Positions 42,918-52,010 of a stretch of DNA of 64,000 nucleotides are shown piece by piece (within the stretch, counting starts at the first letter, position 1; each line of letters starts with the position of its first letter). The position numbers were made by a program, and so were the translations under genes. The notes beneath the pieces were generated by a model, which worked only from the letters and a program-made list of their open reading frames with translations, was not told where the DNA came from and made no database searches. Source of the DNA: Salinirubrum litoreum (GTDB lineage: Archaea; Halobacteriota; Halobacteria; Halobacteriales; Haloferacaceae); contig NZ_JAJCVJ010000001.1 in the NCBI RefSeq assembly GCF_020567425.1, positions 806,001-870,000 on the forward strand, written 5' to 3'.

Positions 42918-43976
42918 ATGGCACTCGACGAAGAACGACTGAACCAGCACGTACAGACAGCGATAACCGACTTCGGAGCCACGGCGCACGCACCGCTGGT
43001 CATCATCGGCGACAAACTCGGCCTGTACGAGACGCTCGCCGACGCGGGACCACTCACGTCGTCCGGACTGGCCGAAGAGACTGACACCGCGGAACGATAC
43101 GTCCGCGAGTGGGTGCGCTCGCAGGCCGCCGGTGGGTACGTCACCTACGACCCGGAGACTGACCGCTACAGCCTCACCCCCGAGCAGGCCGCTCTGCTGG
43201 CCGACGAGAACAGTCCCGCGTTCATGGTGGGCAACTTTCGGGTCGCCCTATCGGCGGCCAAAATCGAATCACAACTCGCCGAGGCTTTCCGCACGGGAGC
43301 GGGTGTGGGCTGGCACGAGCACGACGCGGACCTGTTCCACGCCATCGAGTACTCCTGGCGAGCACAGTACGCGGCGCACCTCGTAGACAACTGGATTCCC
43401 GCGCTTGATGGCGTGGATACGACGCTCGAAACCGGCGGGCGCGTCGCCGACGTTGGGTGTGGTCACGGCGCGTCGACCGTCTTGATGGCCGAGGCGTATC
43501 CTGACTCGACGTTCGTCGGTATCGATCCTCACGAACCGTCGATCGCGGCGGCACAGGAACGAGCCGAGGAAGCCGGGGTCGCCGACCGCGTGAGTTTCGA
43601 GGTGGCGACTGCCAAGTCGTACGACGGTGCGAGTTACGATTTCGTGGCTACCTTCGACGCCTTCCACGACATGGGTGATCCCGTGGGCGCGGCGGCGCAC
43701 GTCCACGACACGCTCACAAGCGACGGTACGTGGATGATCGTCGAGCTGTTCGCCAACGACAGTGTGGAGGACAACCTCAATCCGATGGGCCGGGCGGCCT
43801 ACTCCATCTCGACGCTGATCTGCACGCCGGGCGCACTCGATCAAGAAGCCGAGCGAGTACTGGGCGCACAGGCCGGCGAGGCGGGGATCCGGGAAGCCGT
43901 CACGGACGGCGGCTTTACCCGGTTCCGCCGGGCGGCCGAGACGCCACTAAATCTCGTGTTCGAGGTCAAACCGTAG
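42918..43976 (+). CDS. Class I SAM-dependent methyltransferase with N-terminal winged helix
   Basis: A 352-residue protein. The N-terminal 80 residues form a dimerisation winged helix (GDKLGLYETLADAGPLTSSGLAEET). The methyltransferase core has motif I VADVGCGHGASTVLMAEAYP, VGIDPHEPSI, and VATFDAFHDMGDP. This layout is shared with plant-type O-methyltransferases and many archaeal homologues; the substrate is unknown. It lacks long acidic tails. Confidence 0.87.
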   Translation: MALDEERLNQHVQTAITDFGATAHAPLVIIGDKLGLYETLADAGPLTSSGLAEETDTAERYVREWVRSQAAGGYVTYDPETDRYSLTPEQAALLADENSPAFMVGNFRVALSAAKIESQLAEAFRTGAGVGWHEHDADLFHAIEYSWRAQYAAHLVDNWIPALDGVDTTLETGGRVADVGCGHGASTVLMAEAYPDSTFVGIDPHEPSIAAAQERAEEAGVADRVSFEVATAKSYDGASYDFVATFDAFHDMGDPVGAAAHVHDTLTSDGTWMIVELFANDSVEDNLNPMGRAAYSISTLICTPGALDQEAERVLGAQAGEAGIREAVTDGGFTRFRRAAETPLNLVFEVKP

Positions 43977-44429
43977 ACCGTGACGAACGGACGACTGTGG
44001 ACCGGTGCGGGCAGGACGAACCAGCCGTTCGCTGCGAAGCTCTCGATCTCCGAGACACGAATCGAACCGAAGTCGAAGTCGAACCCGAACCACACGGACA
44101 GAATCGGTCTCGAAAGCCACCGATGCTTCTCCGACTCGAACAGGACGTGCCGGTTGTGGGGGCGGGCGGGGGTCATGACGGGAGAAGCCGTCCTCCGTAC
44201 GACCCCACCGGATCACCGAGAGAAGGGGCCACGCCGTGGTCGTCGCAGCTAGCACGGCGAGGACCTTGGCAACTCGAGGTTCAGTCGAACAGTTCGAGAC
44301 GGTCGCCCTCATCGAAAAAGACCGCTTCCCCTATTCTGCACGCTCGCTGGATCATATCGCGATCTGAAGATCTCGGGCGAGCCGTTCGTGACTGTGCGAC
44401 TTCATCTCTCCGGGCGACGTAGATGTCGT
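43977..44429. other. 450-base gap without a convincing gene
   Basis: No frame here has haloarchaeal composition over a useful length. A short minus-strand frame ends at 44281 with MIQRACRIGEAVFFDEGDRL plus three residues, which is acidic and could be the tail of a lost gene. Nothing else is recognised. Confidence 0.4.
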
Positions 44430-45290
44430 ATGCCGACCGTCCGCACGAACGACATCGAGACGTACTACGAACTCGCCGGCGACGGGCCCGTCGTCGTCTT
44501 CGTCCACGCTTCGATGCTCGACCACTCGGTGTGGGACGCCCAGGCCGCCGCGCTCCGGGCAGACCACACGACGCTCGTCTACGACCTCCGGGGCCACGGC
44601 CGGACCGGCGGGTCGCAGCGAGCGTCGTACACGATCGACCTGTTCGTCGACGACCTCGACGCGCTACTCGACGCGCTGTCGCTCGACTCCGTCGTCCTCT
44701 GTGGCCTCTCGATGGGCGGACTGATCGCCGAGTGCTACGCCACGCGGCATCCCGAGCGAGTCGTCGGTCTCGTCCTCGCCGAGACGTGGACGCCGCCGGT
44801 GCTCGGCGCAAGCGACTGGCTGGTCCGCCGGGTCGTCCTGCCGGCGACGGTACTCCCGGTCCGGCTGTTCGGCATCGAGCGGGTCGAGCGAGCGAACGTC
44901 TGGCTCACAGAACGGTTCGCCCGCGGGGCCGGGGGCGACTACGCGGCGATCCAGCGACTCCGGCGGGACGCACCGCCGATGGCGACCGCCGAGTTCACCA
45001 AGGTCGTGGGTGCGATGACGCGGTTCCACCGGACGACGGTCGATCTGAGTGCGCTGACGATGCCGACGCTCGTCCTCGTCGCGGCGAACGGGCTGCCGTT
45101 CGTCCGACGGCACGCCGCGCGGATCGCCGCGTCGGCCGACGAGCGTGCCGGCGTCAGCGTCGAGACGGTCCCGGACGCAGGCCACGCCGTGACCGTCGAC
45201 GCGCCCGATGTCGTCACCGACGCGATCCGTGGACTGCTCACTCGGATCGAGAGCGTGCCGGGTCCCGGAGACACGACGCGAACCGGCTAG
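44430..45290 (+). CDS. Alpha/beta hydrolase
   Basis: A 286-residue alpha/beta hydrolase: oxyanion region VVVFVHASMLDHSVWDAQ, LRGHGRTG, the nucleophile elbow VLCGLSMGGLIAE, and the catalytic His in VPDAGHAVTVDAP. The LVAANG position precedes a probable acid residue. It is broadly like esterases or lactonases (3-oxoadipate enol-lactonase type), but the substrate is unclear. Its TAG overlaps the stop of the convergent CNNM gene. Confidence 0.88.
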   Translation: MPTVRTNDIETYYELAGDGPVVVFVHASMLDHSVWDAQAAALRADHTTLVYDLRGHGRTGGSQRASYTIDLFVDDLDALLDALSLDSVVLCGLSMGGLIAECYATRHPERVVGLVLAETWTPPVLGASDWLVRRVVLPATVLPVRLFGIERVERANVWLTERFARGAGGDYAAIQRLRRDAPPMATAEFTKVVGAMTRFHRTTVDLSALTMPTLVLVAANGLPFVRRHAARIAASADERAGVSVETVPDAGHAVTVDAPDVVTDAIRGLLTRIESVPGPGDTTRTG

Positions 45291-46384
45291 TCGCCCGTCG
45301 GCTGCCCGCGGTTCGCGGCACTGGCGTCGTGGCTCGCGTCGAGCGGGTCCTCCAGTTCGCCCATCACCGTCTCCAGTGCGTCGGTCGCGGTGACGAGGCC
45401 GAGGACCTCGCCGTCTTCGAGGACCAGCGCGAGCTCCTGTCGCTCCGCCTGGAACCGGTCGACCGTGTCGCTGACGGTAGTGTCCGCCGAGACGGTCATC
45501 GGTGGGGCGGCGATCTCCGCGAATGTCACGTCGCCCGCTTTCAGCTCCTCGATGCGGTCGAGAATCGACGGGACGTAGACGACCCCGACGAACTCGTCTG
45601 CCGACTCGCCGACCAGCGGGTAGCGCGTGTGTGGCGTCTCGGAGACGCGACGGAGGTTCTCCTCGACGGAGACCTCCGTCGAGAGGTACACGACGTCCGA
45701 CTCGTCGACCATCACCTCGCGGACCTCCGTCGTCCCGGCTTCGAGTGCGCTGACGACTTCGTCGTGGCGCTCGCCGGAGAGTTCACCCTGTTCCAGCAGG
45801 GAACTGAGCCGAGTGCGGAGCTGTGCTCGGCTCTCGATTGCGTCCTCCTCGGCTTCGAGCCACGCACCGGTCATCTCGATGCCGAACAGTTTGAGCGTGT
45901 ACTTCGCCACGTAGTCGCCGAGCGTGATGATCGGCGAGATGATCACGTAGAAGTAGTAGAGCGGCGCGGCCCCGTACCGGCAGACCATCCGTGAGCGCTC
46001 GACGCCGAGGTACGTCGGGGCCTGCTCGCCGTGGGTGAGGTGGACGAGGTTGATGATCCCGTAGGCGATGATCGCACCGGCACCGATCGTCGCCAGCGCA
46101 GACCCGGCGAACAGCGGCTCGAACAGCGCGGCCAGCGCCGGTTCCGCGACGATACCGACCGCGATACTGGACGCGGTGATGCCGACCTGGCAGGTCGTCA
46201 GGTACAGTTCGAGGTCCTGTGTCATCTCCCAGGCGCGTTCGAGTCGGCCGTCGCCGTCCACGAACTCCGATTCGGTGAACTGGCGAGCGCGCGTCAGCGC
46301 GAACTCGATGGCCACGAAGAAGCCGTTCGTGAGGATCAGGAGGACGCCAGCCACGAGTCGGAGGCTGATTTCCAGTGGAGTCAT
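45287..46384 (-). CDS. CNNM/CorC-family membrane protein with CBS pair
   Basis: A 365-residue protein. The DUF21/CNNM transmembrane domain (residues 1-190) has ILTNGFFVAIEFALTRAR, LYLTTCQVGITASSIAVG and HLTHGEQAPTYLGV. A CBS-domain pair (about 205-345) follows: VMVDESDVVYLSTEVSVEENLRRV and LALVLEDGEVLGLVTATDALE. The family is linked to magnesium/cobalt export. No CorC_HlyC C-terminal domain is present. The ATG 46384 is chosen because the longer frame (to 46657) is Arg/Ser-rich. Confidence 0.88.
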   Translation of the reverse strand: MTPLEISLRLVAGVLLILTNGFFVAIEFALTRARQFTESEFVDGDGRLERAWEMTQDLELYLTTCQVGITASSIAVGIVAEPALAALFEPLFAGSALATIGAGAIIAYGIINLVHLTHGEQAPTYLGVERSRMVCRYGAAPLYYFYVIISPIITLGDYVAKYTLKLFGIEMTGAWLEAEEDAIESRAQLRTRLSSLLEQGELSGERHDEVVSALEAGTTEVREVMVDESDVVYLSTEVSVEENLRRVSETPHTRYPLVGESADEFVGVVYVPSILDRIEELKAGDVTFAEIAAPPMTVSADTTVSDTVDRFQAERQELALVLEDGEVLGLVTATDALETVMGELEDPLDASHDASAANRGQPTGD

Positions 46385-46644
46385 CGGGGTGACACCTGGT
46401 TGACGACCGAGACAGGAGAATCCATCGACTCGTCTGAGAGTACACGTACGGTCTCGTCGTCCCGACAGCGAATCGGTCTTCGAGTGACGAACTGACGACA
46501 CAGCGGAGAGCGAGCACCGGGGCGGGCGATGACGGTGCCGGTGACGAAGACGCGGGCGAGTGAGCGACAGAGAGCGGAGACGGACGAGACCGCGAGTACA
46601 GAGAGTGGAGGAGCACGAGACCGACACGACCGGGGCGGCGTCGC
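46385..46644. other. Intergenic gap, nothing recognised
   Basis: About 260 purine-rich bases between two minus-strand genes. It presumably holds the CNNM promoter, but I see no strong TATA box. Confidence 0.35.
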
Positions 46645-47325
46645 TCAGTACGTCCACAGTCGCCGGACACGATCGGCGAACCCCGGGTGCTCCTCGCGGA
46701 GCGTCTCCGGGTCTCGCTCGCCGTCGACGTTGATCACCTGCACCTCGCCGCGTCGCTCGCTGTAGACGTCCTGAAAGTCGTAGACGACGCCGTAAATCGT
46801 CACGGAGTCGGGAACCTCGTCGCTGTCACAGAGGAACGCGACCTGTCGGTCGACGTTGTACTCGACGAGGTAGTTGACTGCCTCGGCGTCCGAGAGGTCG
46901 TCCGGGAGTGCCTCGACGCCGGGACCGACGTGTGGGGCGAGCAGGTCCAGACAGCGTCGAATCCCTGCGGGTTCGTCGATGCCGTCGGTCAGATCGGCGT
47001 AGGTCGCCGTCACCGCGCCACACCCGGTATGGCCGACGACGACGACCGTCTCGGTGCCGGTGTGTTCGACGGGGTAGAGCACGTCCCCCGAGACGACCTG
47101 CTCGCCGCCGACTTCCTGGACGACCCGGTTGCCGATGTTGCCGCAGGTGAAGAGGTGGCCGGGGTCGTCGTTGCCCCACATCCGGTCTTGGAGCACGCGG
47201 GAGTCGGCACAGCAGACGGTGACGGCGTCGGGAAACTGCGCGTCCTGGAGGTCGTCGAACTTCGACCGAAACTCGTCGGCGTGGGCGTCGTTGCCGGCGA
47301 GCAGTCGCGTGAACGTCTCGTGCAT
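46645..47325 (-). CDS. Beta-class carbonic anhydrase
   Basis: A 226-residue zinc enzyme hydrating CO2. Ligands and catalytic dyad are visible: Cys39-Ala-Asp41-Ser-Arg43 (CADSR), and His99-Thr-Gly-Cys102 (HTGC). CGNIGNRV follows the first motif. The C-terminal third (VQVINVDGERDPETL) is acidic. No transporter (SulP) is beside it. It is cytoplasmic. Confidence 0.93.
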   Translation of the reverse strand: MHETFTRLLAGNDAHADEFRSKFDDLQDAQFPDAVTVCCADSRVLQDRMWGNDDPGHLFTCGNIGNRVVQEVGGEQVVSGDVLYPVEHTGTETVVVVGHTGCGAVTATYADLTDGIDEPAGIRRCLDLLAPHVGPGVEALPDDLSDAEAVNYLVEYNVDRQVAFLCDSDEVPDSVTIYGVVYDFQDVYSERRGEVQVINVDGERDPETLREEHPGFADRVRRLWTY

Positions 47326-47463
47326 CTACCGGTGCCTCTCGGGCGAGCTTCAAATCTCCTTCTTCATCGGCCGATCTACCGCACCGTGAACCCGGCCGAC
47401 GACCCGCCGGCGTCCGCCTCCGGGCCACAACGTGTTTCCCCGCCGAGTGCGTCGGTCGGGAGC

Positions 47464-47763
47464 GTGACAGACCCCGAATCCATCCTCGCCGAGTCGCCGG
47501 TGACCTTTCAGTCGGCAGTCGCCTACGCGCTCCACCCCGAGATGCGTCGGCTCCTGATCGTCTACGTCGCCGGGGCGCTGATCCTCCCCTTCGGCCTGAA
47601 CCTCCTGCTCGGCGGGCCCTTCCAGCCCGTCCTCGTCCGGACGATCGAACTCCTCCTGGGTATCGTCGTCTCGGCGACCGGCGCGGCGCTGTTCTTCGGC
47701 GGCCTAGTCGGCGCGGCGTTCAAACTCGTGACCGACGCGAACCTGCTGGCGAACGCGGAGTAG
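47464..47763 (+). CDS. Small two-helix membrane protein
   Basis: A 99-residue protein with two hydrophobic helices (about 30-48 and 62-85) after an amphipathic start (SPVTFQSAVAYALHPEMRRLL). The GTG at 47464 is used; an upstream in-frame GTG at 47386 would add 26 Pro/Ser-rich residues and has an AT-rich CAAATC about 30 bases before it. No function is known. Confidence 0.6.
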   Translation: MTDPESILAESPVTFQSAVAYALHPEMRRLLIVYVAGALILPFGLNLLLGGPFQPVLVRTIELLLGIVVSATGAALFFGGLVGAAFKLVTDANLLANAE

Positions 47764-47826
47764 TCCCGCCGGTCGCTCGATAGCTCTCGACTCTATTCCA
47801 CTCCCGTCTCCGACGTCTCGGCAGAC

Positions 47827-48033
47827 TCACCGCACAACTGCGACGACCAACAGCGCGAGCAGGCCGCAGGCGACGACGCCGAGCAGGAGGGCGACACCGA
47901 CCGGACCGCCGACCGAGATGGCGGCACCGCCGAGGACGACCGTCAACAGGAGGGCGAACAGCAACGCGAGCCGAATCCGGAGGTAGCTGCCGACGACCGG
48001 CGAATCGAGGAGGTGCTGGAGGGGACCGGACAT
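47827..48033 (-). CDS. Small two-helix membrane protein
   Basis: A 68-residue protein: a polar start (MSGPLQHLLDSPVVGSYLRI) and two long hydrophobic helices ending in VVR. No recognised family. It lies 33 bases before the end of surE on the same strand and may be transcribed with it. Confidence 0.6.
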   Translation of the reverse strand: MSGPLQHLLDSPVVGSYLRIRLALLFALLLTVVLGGAAISVGGPVGVALLLGVVACGLLALLVVAVVR

Positions 48034-48066
48034 GGTGACGTGGGTGCGTGAGACGCCGAGTCGAGA

Positions 48067-48870
48067 TCAGTCCGCGCCGTAGGTCTCGGCGAGTGCGTCC
48101 AGCGCCTCGTGGTGTTCGGTCGTGTGCGGGGCGGTCAGCGGCGAGACGGAGACGTGCCCCTCGACGACGGCGCGGCGGTCGGTGCCCTCGGGGTCCGGGA
48201 TGTCGCCGGTGCGCATGCGTTCCCAGACGCGGTCGTGAAGCTGAATCCTGCCCTCGTCGTGGTCGGCGGTCATGTCGTACAGCGTCGAGGGTTCGGTGAC
48301 GACCATCTCGGCCGGGTCGCCGGCGGTCGGCATCGGCGCGTTGACGTTCAGGTACTCGGCCTGCTCGAAGACACCCGCACCGAGGGCGTGTCTCGTCAGG
48401 TAGGTCGTCGCCCGCGCCGCGTTGTCGTAGTCCGCAGGGTCGGTGGCTTTCTCGTGCCACGGCGTGTCGTCCCCGGGGCCGCCGGCCGGGACGTACAGCG
48501 AGACGGCGATGGCCGGGACGTCGAAGAACGCGGCCTCGACTGCCGCCGAGACGGTGCCGGAGCGCCCGAGGACGTACGCCCCGAGGTTCGCCCCCTTGTT
48601 ACAGCCGGCGACCACGAGGTCGACGTTCGGGCAGAGGGATTCGAGACCCGCGACGGTGCAGTCTGCGGGGGTACCCTCGATGGCGTAGCCGAGGTCGTGT
48701 TCGACGACCGAGACCTCGTGGGACATGGCGCGCCCGACCGCACTCTGGTCGTCGGCCGGGGCGACTGCCGTCACGTCGGCGAATTCGCTCAGGGCGTCGT
48801 ACAGCGCCCGGAAGCCGGTGCTGTCGATGCCGTCGTCGTTCGTCAGGAGAATCGCGGGCGACTCGCTCAT
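48067..48870 (-). CDS. surE: 5'/3'-nucleotidase SurE
   Basis: A 267-residue SurE with the acidic metal motif LLTNDDGID at the start, APADDQSAVGRAMS, VAGCNKGANLG and GRSGTVSAAVEAAF. It dephosphorylates nucleoside monophosphates and is a housekeeping/survival protein. A TATA-like TACTTTTGC on the minus strand (near 48893-48902) supports the ATG at 48870. Confidence 0.95.
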   Translation of the reverse strand: MSESPAILLTNDDGIDSTGFRALYDALSEFADVTAVAPADDQSAVGRAMSHEVSVVEHDLGYAIEGTPADCTVAGLESLCPNVDLVVAGCNKGANLGAYVLGRSGTVSAAVEAAFFDVPAIAVSLYVPAGGPGDDTPWHEKATDPADYDNAARATTYLTRHALGAGVFEQAEYLNVNAPMPTAGDPAEMVVTEPSTLYDMTADHDEGRIQLHDRVWERMRTGDIPDPEGTDRRAVVEGHVSVSPLTAPHTTEHHEALDALAETYGAD

Positions 48871-48904
48871 AGCTGGTGGTGTGGCGGCGAGCGCAAAAGT
48901 ACAC

Positions 48905-49040
48905 CGGAGCGGGACGGTGCTGTCGCGGTCGGTGTCGTCGCGGTTTGGTCGCTGTCCCGGTCGCTGTCGTCGCTGGGCGGTCACTGTTCCGGTCGCTGCT
49001 CTCGCTGGGGGGTCGGTGTCCTCGCAAGGTCGTTCGGAGA
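48905..49040. repeat. Low-complexity GGTCGCTGTC-type repeat region
   Basis: About 135 bases of degenerate tandem copies of CGGTCGCTGTC/CGCTGGGCGGTC-like units between surE and the lipoprotein gene. No reading frame here is credible. It resembles slippage-prone DNA. Confidence 0.6.
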
Positions 49041-49070
49041 CGCCAGTCACCGGGACCGAACCCCGAGGAA

Positions 49071-50138
49071 CTACGCCAGCGTCACGTCCGGCATCGTCAG
49101 GAACGCGGTCTCGTACCCCTCGTGGCGCGCCGCGACCGGGGGCGTCTCGACCGTCAGCGTCACCTCGTCGCCGGCCTGCAACTCGTCGACCGGCGCGCCG
49201 TAGTGGAAGCCGGCCTCGGGGTCGAGTGCGGATCGGAGTCGACCGGCGAACACCTCCTCGCCGTCGCGGGTGACGGTCGCTCGCAGCCCCATCCCCGGCA
49301 GGACGAACCCGTGGTAGGGCGTCCCGGCCGTCACCGCGAGGTACGGCCCGCCGAACCGGTCGGCGTCGATCCGACTCGCCCGGAACCGGGCGTCGCCGCT
49401 GGTTCCCGACCCGAGCGACTCGCCCGGCAGGTCGGCCGTCCGGCCGAGTGGCATCGTCCCCATGCCCATGTCCATGTTCATCTCCATCGCCGGGGCCGCG
49501 CCGCGCTGTCCCTGCGTGTCCGGGTAGAGTTCGTAGGGGATGTCGTTGCGCTCTGCCTCGCTGTACTCGAACTCGATCTCGGCGGTCGATGGCTCGCCGA
49601 AGCGGTCCGCGAACGCGCCGTAGCGGTCGGCCGAGACCCCGCCGACCTGCACCTGCGCGGTGTAGGTGCCGTCGCCGTCGAGCGGGAAGTTCCCGCCGTA
49701 GTGGACGCCCATGCGCTGGGATAGCATCGAGTAGACGACCTCCTGTTCGAGGAAGCCGTCGGCGTTCGTCACCTCGACCGAGACGCCGGTCGTCGGGATC
49801 ACCATCCCCGTCTCGGCGTCCCAGACCGACGCCATCAGGTGGATCGCGTCGTCCGGTCCCACGTCGATCCGGCGCGTGCCGAAGCCGCCTTCCTCCTGCT
49901 CGACGACCCAGAACCGGTGGGGGTAGGAGTAGGTGAGCGCCACCCGGAGGTCGCCAGCCATCGCCATCCCGAGCATCGTCATTCCTTCGTGGTGGGTCGG
50001 GATGTACGTCGCCGCCGGACGGTCCTCGACCAGCGGTGGCTCCCGGCCGCCGGTCGTCGTCTGGAACAGCGAGCTACAGCCGGCGAGGCCGGCGGTCGCC
50101 CCGACGCCCAGTGTTCCGAGGAATCGCCGTCGTCTCAT
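49071..50138 (-). CDS. Tat lipoprotein, Tp34/P19-like metal (iron/copper) binding protein
   Basis: A 355-residue exported lipoprotein: MRRRRFLGTLGVG is a twin-arginine signal and LAGC (about 18-21) is a lipobox. Residues 43-75 (YIPTHHEGMTMLGMAMAGDLRVALTYSYPHRFW) carry clustered His and Met. A later MEMNMDMGMGTM is Met-rich, and GTPYHGFVLPGMGL recalls the second half of Tp34/P19 iron-transport proteins. It probably binds copper or iron outside the cell. It lies downstream of the SCO/4-TM/winged-helix operon and on the same strand. Confidence 0.72.
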   Translation of the reverse strand: MRRRRFLGTLGVGATAGLAGCSSLFQTTTGGREPPLVEDRPAATYIPTHHEGMTMLGMAMAGDLRVALTYSYPHRFWVVEQEEGGFGTRRIDVGPDDAIHLMASVWDAETGMVIPTTGVSVEVTNADGFLEQEVVYSMLSQRMGVHYGGNFPLDGDGTYTAQVQVGGVSADRYGAFADRFGEPSTAEIEFEYSEAERNDIPYELYPDTQGQRGAAPAMEMNMDMGMGTMPLGRTADLPGESLGSGTSGDARFRASRIDADRFGGPYLAVTAGTPYHGFVLPGMGLRATVTRDGEEVFAGRLRSALDPEAGFHYGAPVDELQAGDEVTLTVETPPVAARHEGYETAFLTMPDVTLA

Positions 50139-50222
50139 ACTCGACGAGTGGGTCCTCGGACAATTACGGGTTCTGGTTCGGGCGTCGAAGCCCGCGGTCT
50201 CGGGTGTTCACGGGGTCCGGCC

Positions 50223-50741
50223 TCACTCCTCGGCGAGCAGGTCGTCGACGAGACGGGTGAACCGGTCCACGAACCGCCCGGGGAGCGAGGGCGACACGGA
50301 GGCGACCAGGTCGGCGGTTCGCTCGGGGCGTGTCAGCGTGAGCGTCACCCGGCCGCGCTCGTCGTAGGTCTTCGTCACCACGTCGGCCTCGGTGAGGTTG
50401 TCGAGGTGCCACTCCAGCGTGCTCCGGGCGATGCCGACCGCGTCCGCCACGCTCGCCGGCGGTGCCGACCCGCCGGCGTCCAGCAGACACGCGACCACGT
50501 CACGGGGTGTCTCCCGGCGGACCAGCGCGAGCACGCGGCGCTCCCACGGGTCGAATTCCGGCGGGTAGTAGTGCGTCCGGCCGTACAGTTCGTCGGCGAT
50601 CAGGCGCTCGTCGCTCAGCAGGCGTTTCAGGTGGTGTTGCACCTGCCCCGGCGCGAGGTCGAGTCGCCGGACGAGGTCGTTGAAGTGGACGCCCGGACGC
50701 GCCCGGACGCAGTCCGCGATCCGGGTTCTGGTGTCCGTCAT
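50223..50741 (-). CDS. Tandem winged-helix regulator (pair 2)
   Basis: A 172-residue protein with two winged helices: FNDLVRRLDLAPGQVQHHLKRLLSDERL (about 20-50) and VADAVGIARSTLEWHLDNLTEADVV (about 95-125). Its ATG overlaps the stop of the membrane protein upstream (ATGA). It likely regulates this metal-linked cluster. No cysteine or histidine metal site is obvious. Confidence 0.8.
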   Translation of the reverse strand: MTDTRTRIADCVRARPGVHFNDLVRRLDLAPGQVQHHLKRLLSDERLIADELYGRTHYYPPEFDPWERRVLALVRRETPRDVVACLLDAGGSAPPASVADAVGIARSTLEWHLDNLTEADVVTKTYDERGRVTLTLTRPERTADLVASVSPSLPGRFVDRFTRLVDDLLAEE

Positions 50742-51115
50742 CGGTCGTCCCCCTCGCCGGCGGACCGCGCGCGAACCGACTGCTCGACCCGGCGGGCGTA
50801 GTACACCGCCGCGAGGATCAGTCCCGCCATCACGGCGTCCAGCGCGTGTTCGAGCGTGTGGTGCGACTCGAACGGGACGATACCGACCATCGTCGAGACG
50901 GCGACGCCGGTCCGGAGCGCGAGCGTCGAGAGCGCCGCCGCGATCAGGAGATACGAGACGGACCGGCGTCTGATCGCGGCGGTGATCCCGAGCAGTGCGA
51001 GTACGGCGGTTCCGACGCCGGCAGTGACGAGGACGCCCGCGAGAACGGGATCGACCCCCGACAGCACGTGGAGCGGGAGGGCGTGAGTGGACAGCCGCGA
51101 CGTAGACGTGAGCAT
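50738..51115 (-). CDS. Small four-helix membrane protein (pair 2)
   Basis: A 125-residue protein: helices LVTAGVGTAVLALLGITAA, a RRRSVSY loop, LLIAAALSTLALRTGVA, a polar VPFESHHTLEHALDAV segment with three histidines, and AGLILAAVYYARRV. Layout parallels the membrane partners of pairs 1 and 3. The His-rich segment could sense metal. It follows the SCO-like gene by 9 bases. Confidence 0.72.
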   Translation of the reverse strand: MLTSTSRLSTHALPLHVLSGVDPVLAGVLVTAGVGTAVLALLGITAAIRRRSVSYLLIAAALSTLALRTGVAVSTMVGIVPFESHHTLEHALDAVMAGLILAAVYYARRVEQSVRARSAGEGDDR

Positions 51116-51124
51116 CGTCGTCCC

Positions 51125-51817
51125 TCAGGCGGAGCGGACGCGCCGGAGGTCGTCGAGTACGTCCTGGCGACCGACGCTCAGCCCTTCACCCTGCTCGAGG
51201 CGCGCACGGTAGCCACGTTCGACGTAGCCGTCGCCGTTCACCAGGAGGATCAGTCCGAGGTGCGTGAACATGTACGGGCCGTCCTCCTGTGGGTCCTTCT
51301 CGAAGAAGACGCCGAACTGCTCCTGGATGACCTCCTTGGCGCGCTCCTCGGTCTCGGGTCGCAGGAAGTGCCAGTTGCCGGCGTCCATGTCGACGTTCAT
51401 CCGGTCGGCGTAGCTCCGGAGCGTCTCGGCGTCGTCGCGTGCCGGATCGAAGGTAGCCGGGTAGAAGTCGACCTCGTCGGCGTACCCCTCGGTCACGCTG
51501 TGGATCTGCAGTTCGCGCACGAGACCGACGATGGCCGGGCAGACGGTCATGCAGTTCGAGAAGAAGAACGTCGTGACGTGCGGTCGGTCCACGTCGCGCA
51601 GGGCGACAGACTCTCCGGAAAGCGGGTTCGGGAGGCTCACGTCGGGCACCTGCTGGCCCCACGCAGGGTACGGCAGGTCCTCGCTGGTCACGTCCGAGTC
51701 GCGGTCCGGCGCGCCGAGGACGACGTTCGGGTTGTCGTCGCCGAATCCCCCGAGACAGCCGGCGAGTGACGCGGTGCCAGCGAGTCCGGCCGCCCGAAGA
51801 TAGCTTCGCCTGTTCAT
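51125..51817 (-). CDS. SCO1/SenC-family lipoprotein
   Basis: A 230-residue exported thioredoxin-fold protein. Twin-arginine signal NRRSYLRAAG and lipobox LAGC near residue 21. The copper/redox motif is FFFSNCMTVCPA (C-x3-C), and the distal His is in MFTHLGLILLV. SCO proteins deliver copper to the CuA site of cytochrome oxidase. First gene of a three-gene minus-strand unit with the 4-TM protein and the winged helix. ATG 51817 is used; a GTG lies one codon upstream. Confidence 0.9.
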   Translation of the reverse strand: MNRRSYLRAAGLAGTASLAGCLGGFGDDNPNVVLGAPDRDSDVTSEDLPYPAWGQQVPDVSLPNPLSGESVALRDVDRPHVTTFFFSNCMTVCPAIVGLVRELQIHSVTEGYADEVDFYPATFDPARDDAETLRSYADRMNVDMDAGNWHFLRPETEERAKEVIQEQFGVFFEKDPQEDGPYMFTHLGLILLVNGDGYVERGYRARLEQGEGLSVGRQDVLDDLRRVRSA

Positions 51818-51876
51818 CACCGAGAGGTTACGGCCCGACGCCTAAGTGCCGATTGGTTCGAGCGTCTAACCGCCCA

Positions 51877-51950
51877 GCGATCGACCGCGATCACGATCTC
51901 GGCCGCGACCGCAACCGCGACCGCGATCACGGTCTCGACCGCGACCTGCG
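51877..51950. repeat. Imperfect direct repeats of GACCGCGATCACG
   Basis: CGACCGCGATCACGATCTCG recurs about 43 bases later with one change (CGACCGCGATCACGGTCTCG), separated by further GCGACCGCAACC copies. It lies in the gap between the divergent SCO-like and PNPOx-fold genes and could be slippage or a protein-binding region. Confidence 0.55.
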
Positions 51951-52010
51951 GTGGGCGGTGAACCCCTCCTCGCAGGATACGTTTTTGACCCGCGATGTCG
52001 TAGAACGATC

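Noticed and set aside
44281..44360. Short acidic minus-strand tail before the alpha/beta hydrolase
   Set aside because: Only about 23 plausible residues; no start signal and no recognisable family, so listed only in the gap note.
46385..46657. N-terminal extension of the CNNM protein
   Set aside because: Arg/Ser-rich, lacks acidic residues, and precedes the conserved start of the membrane domain.
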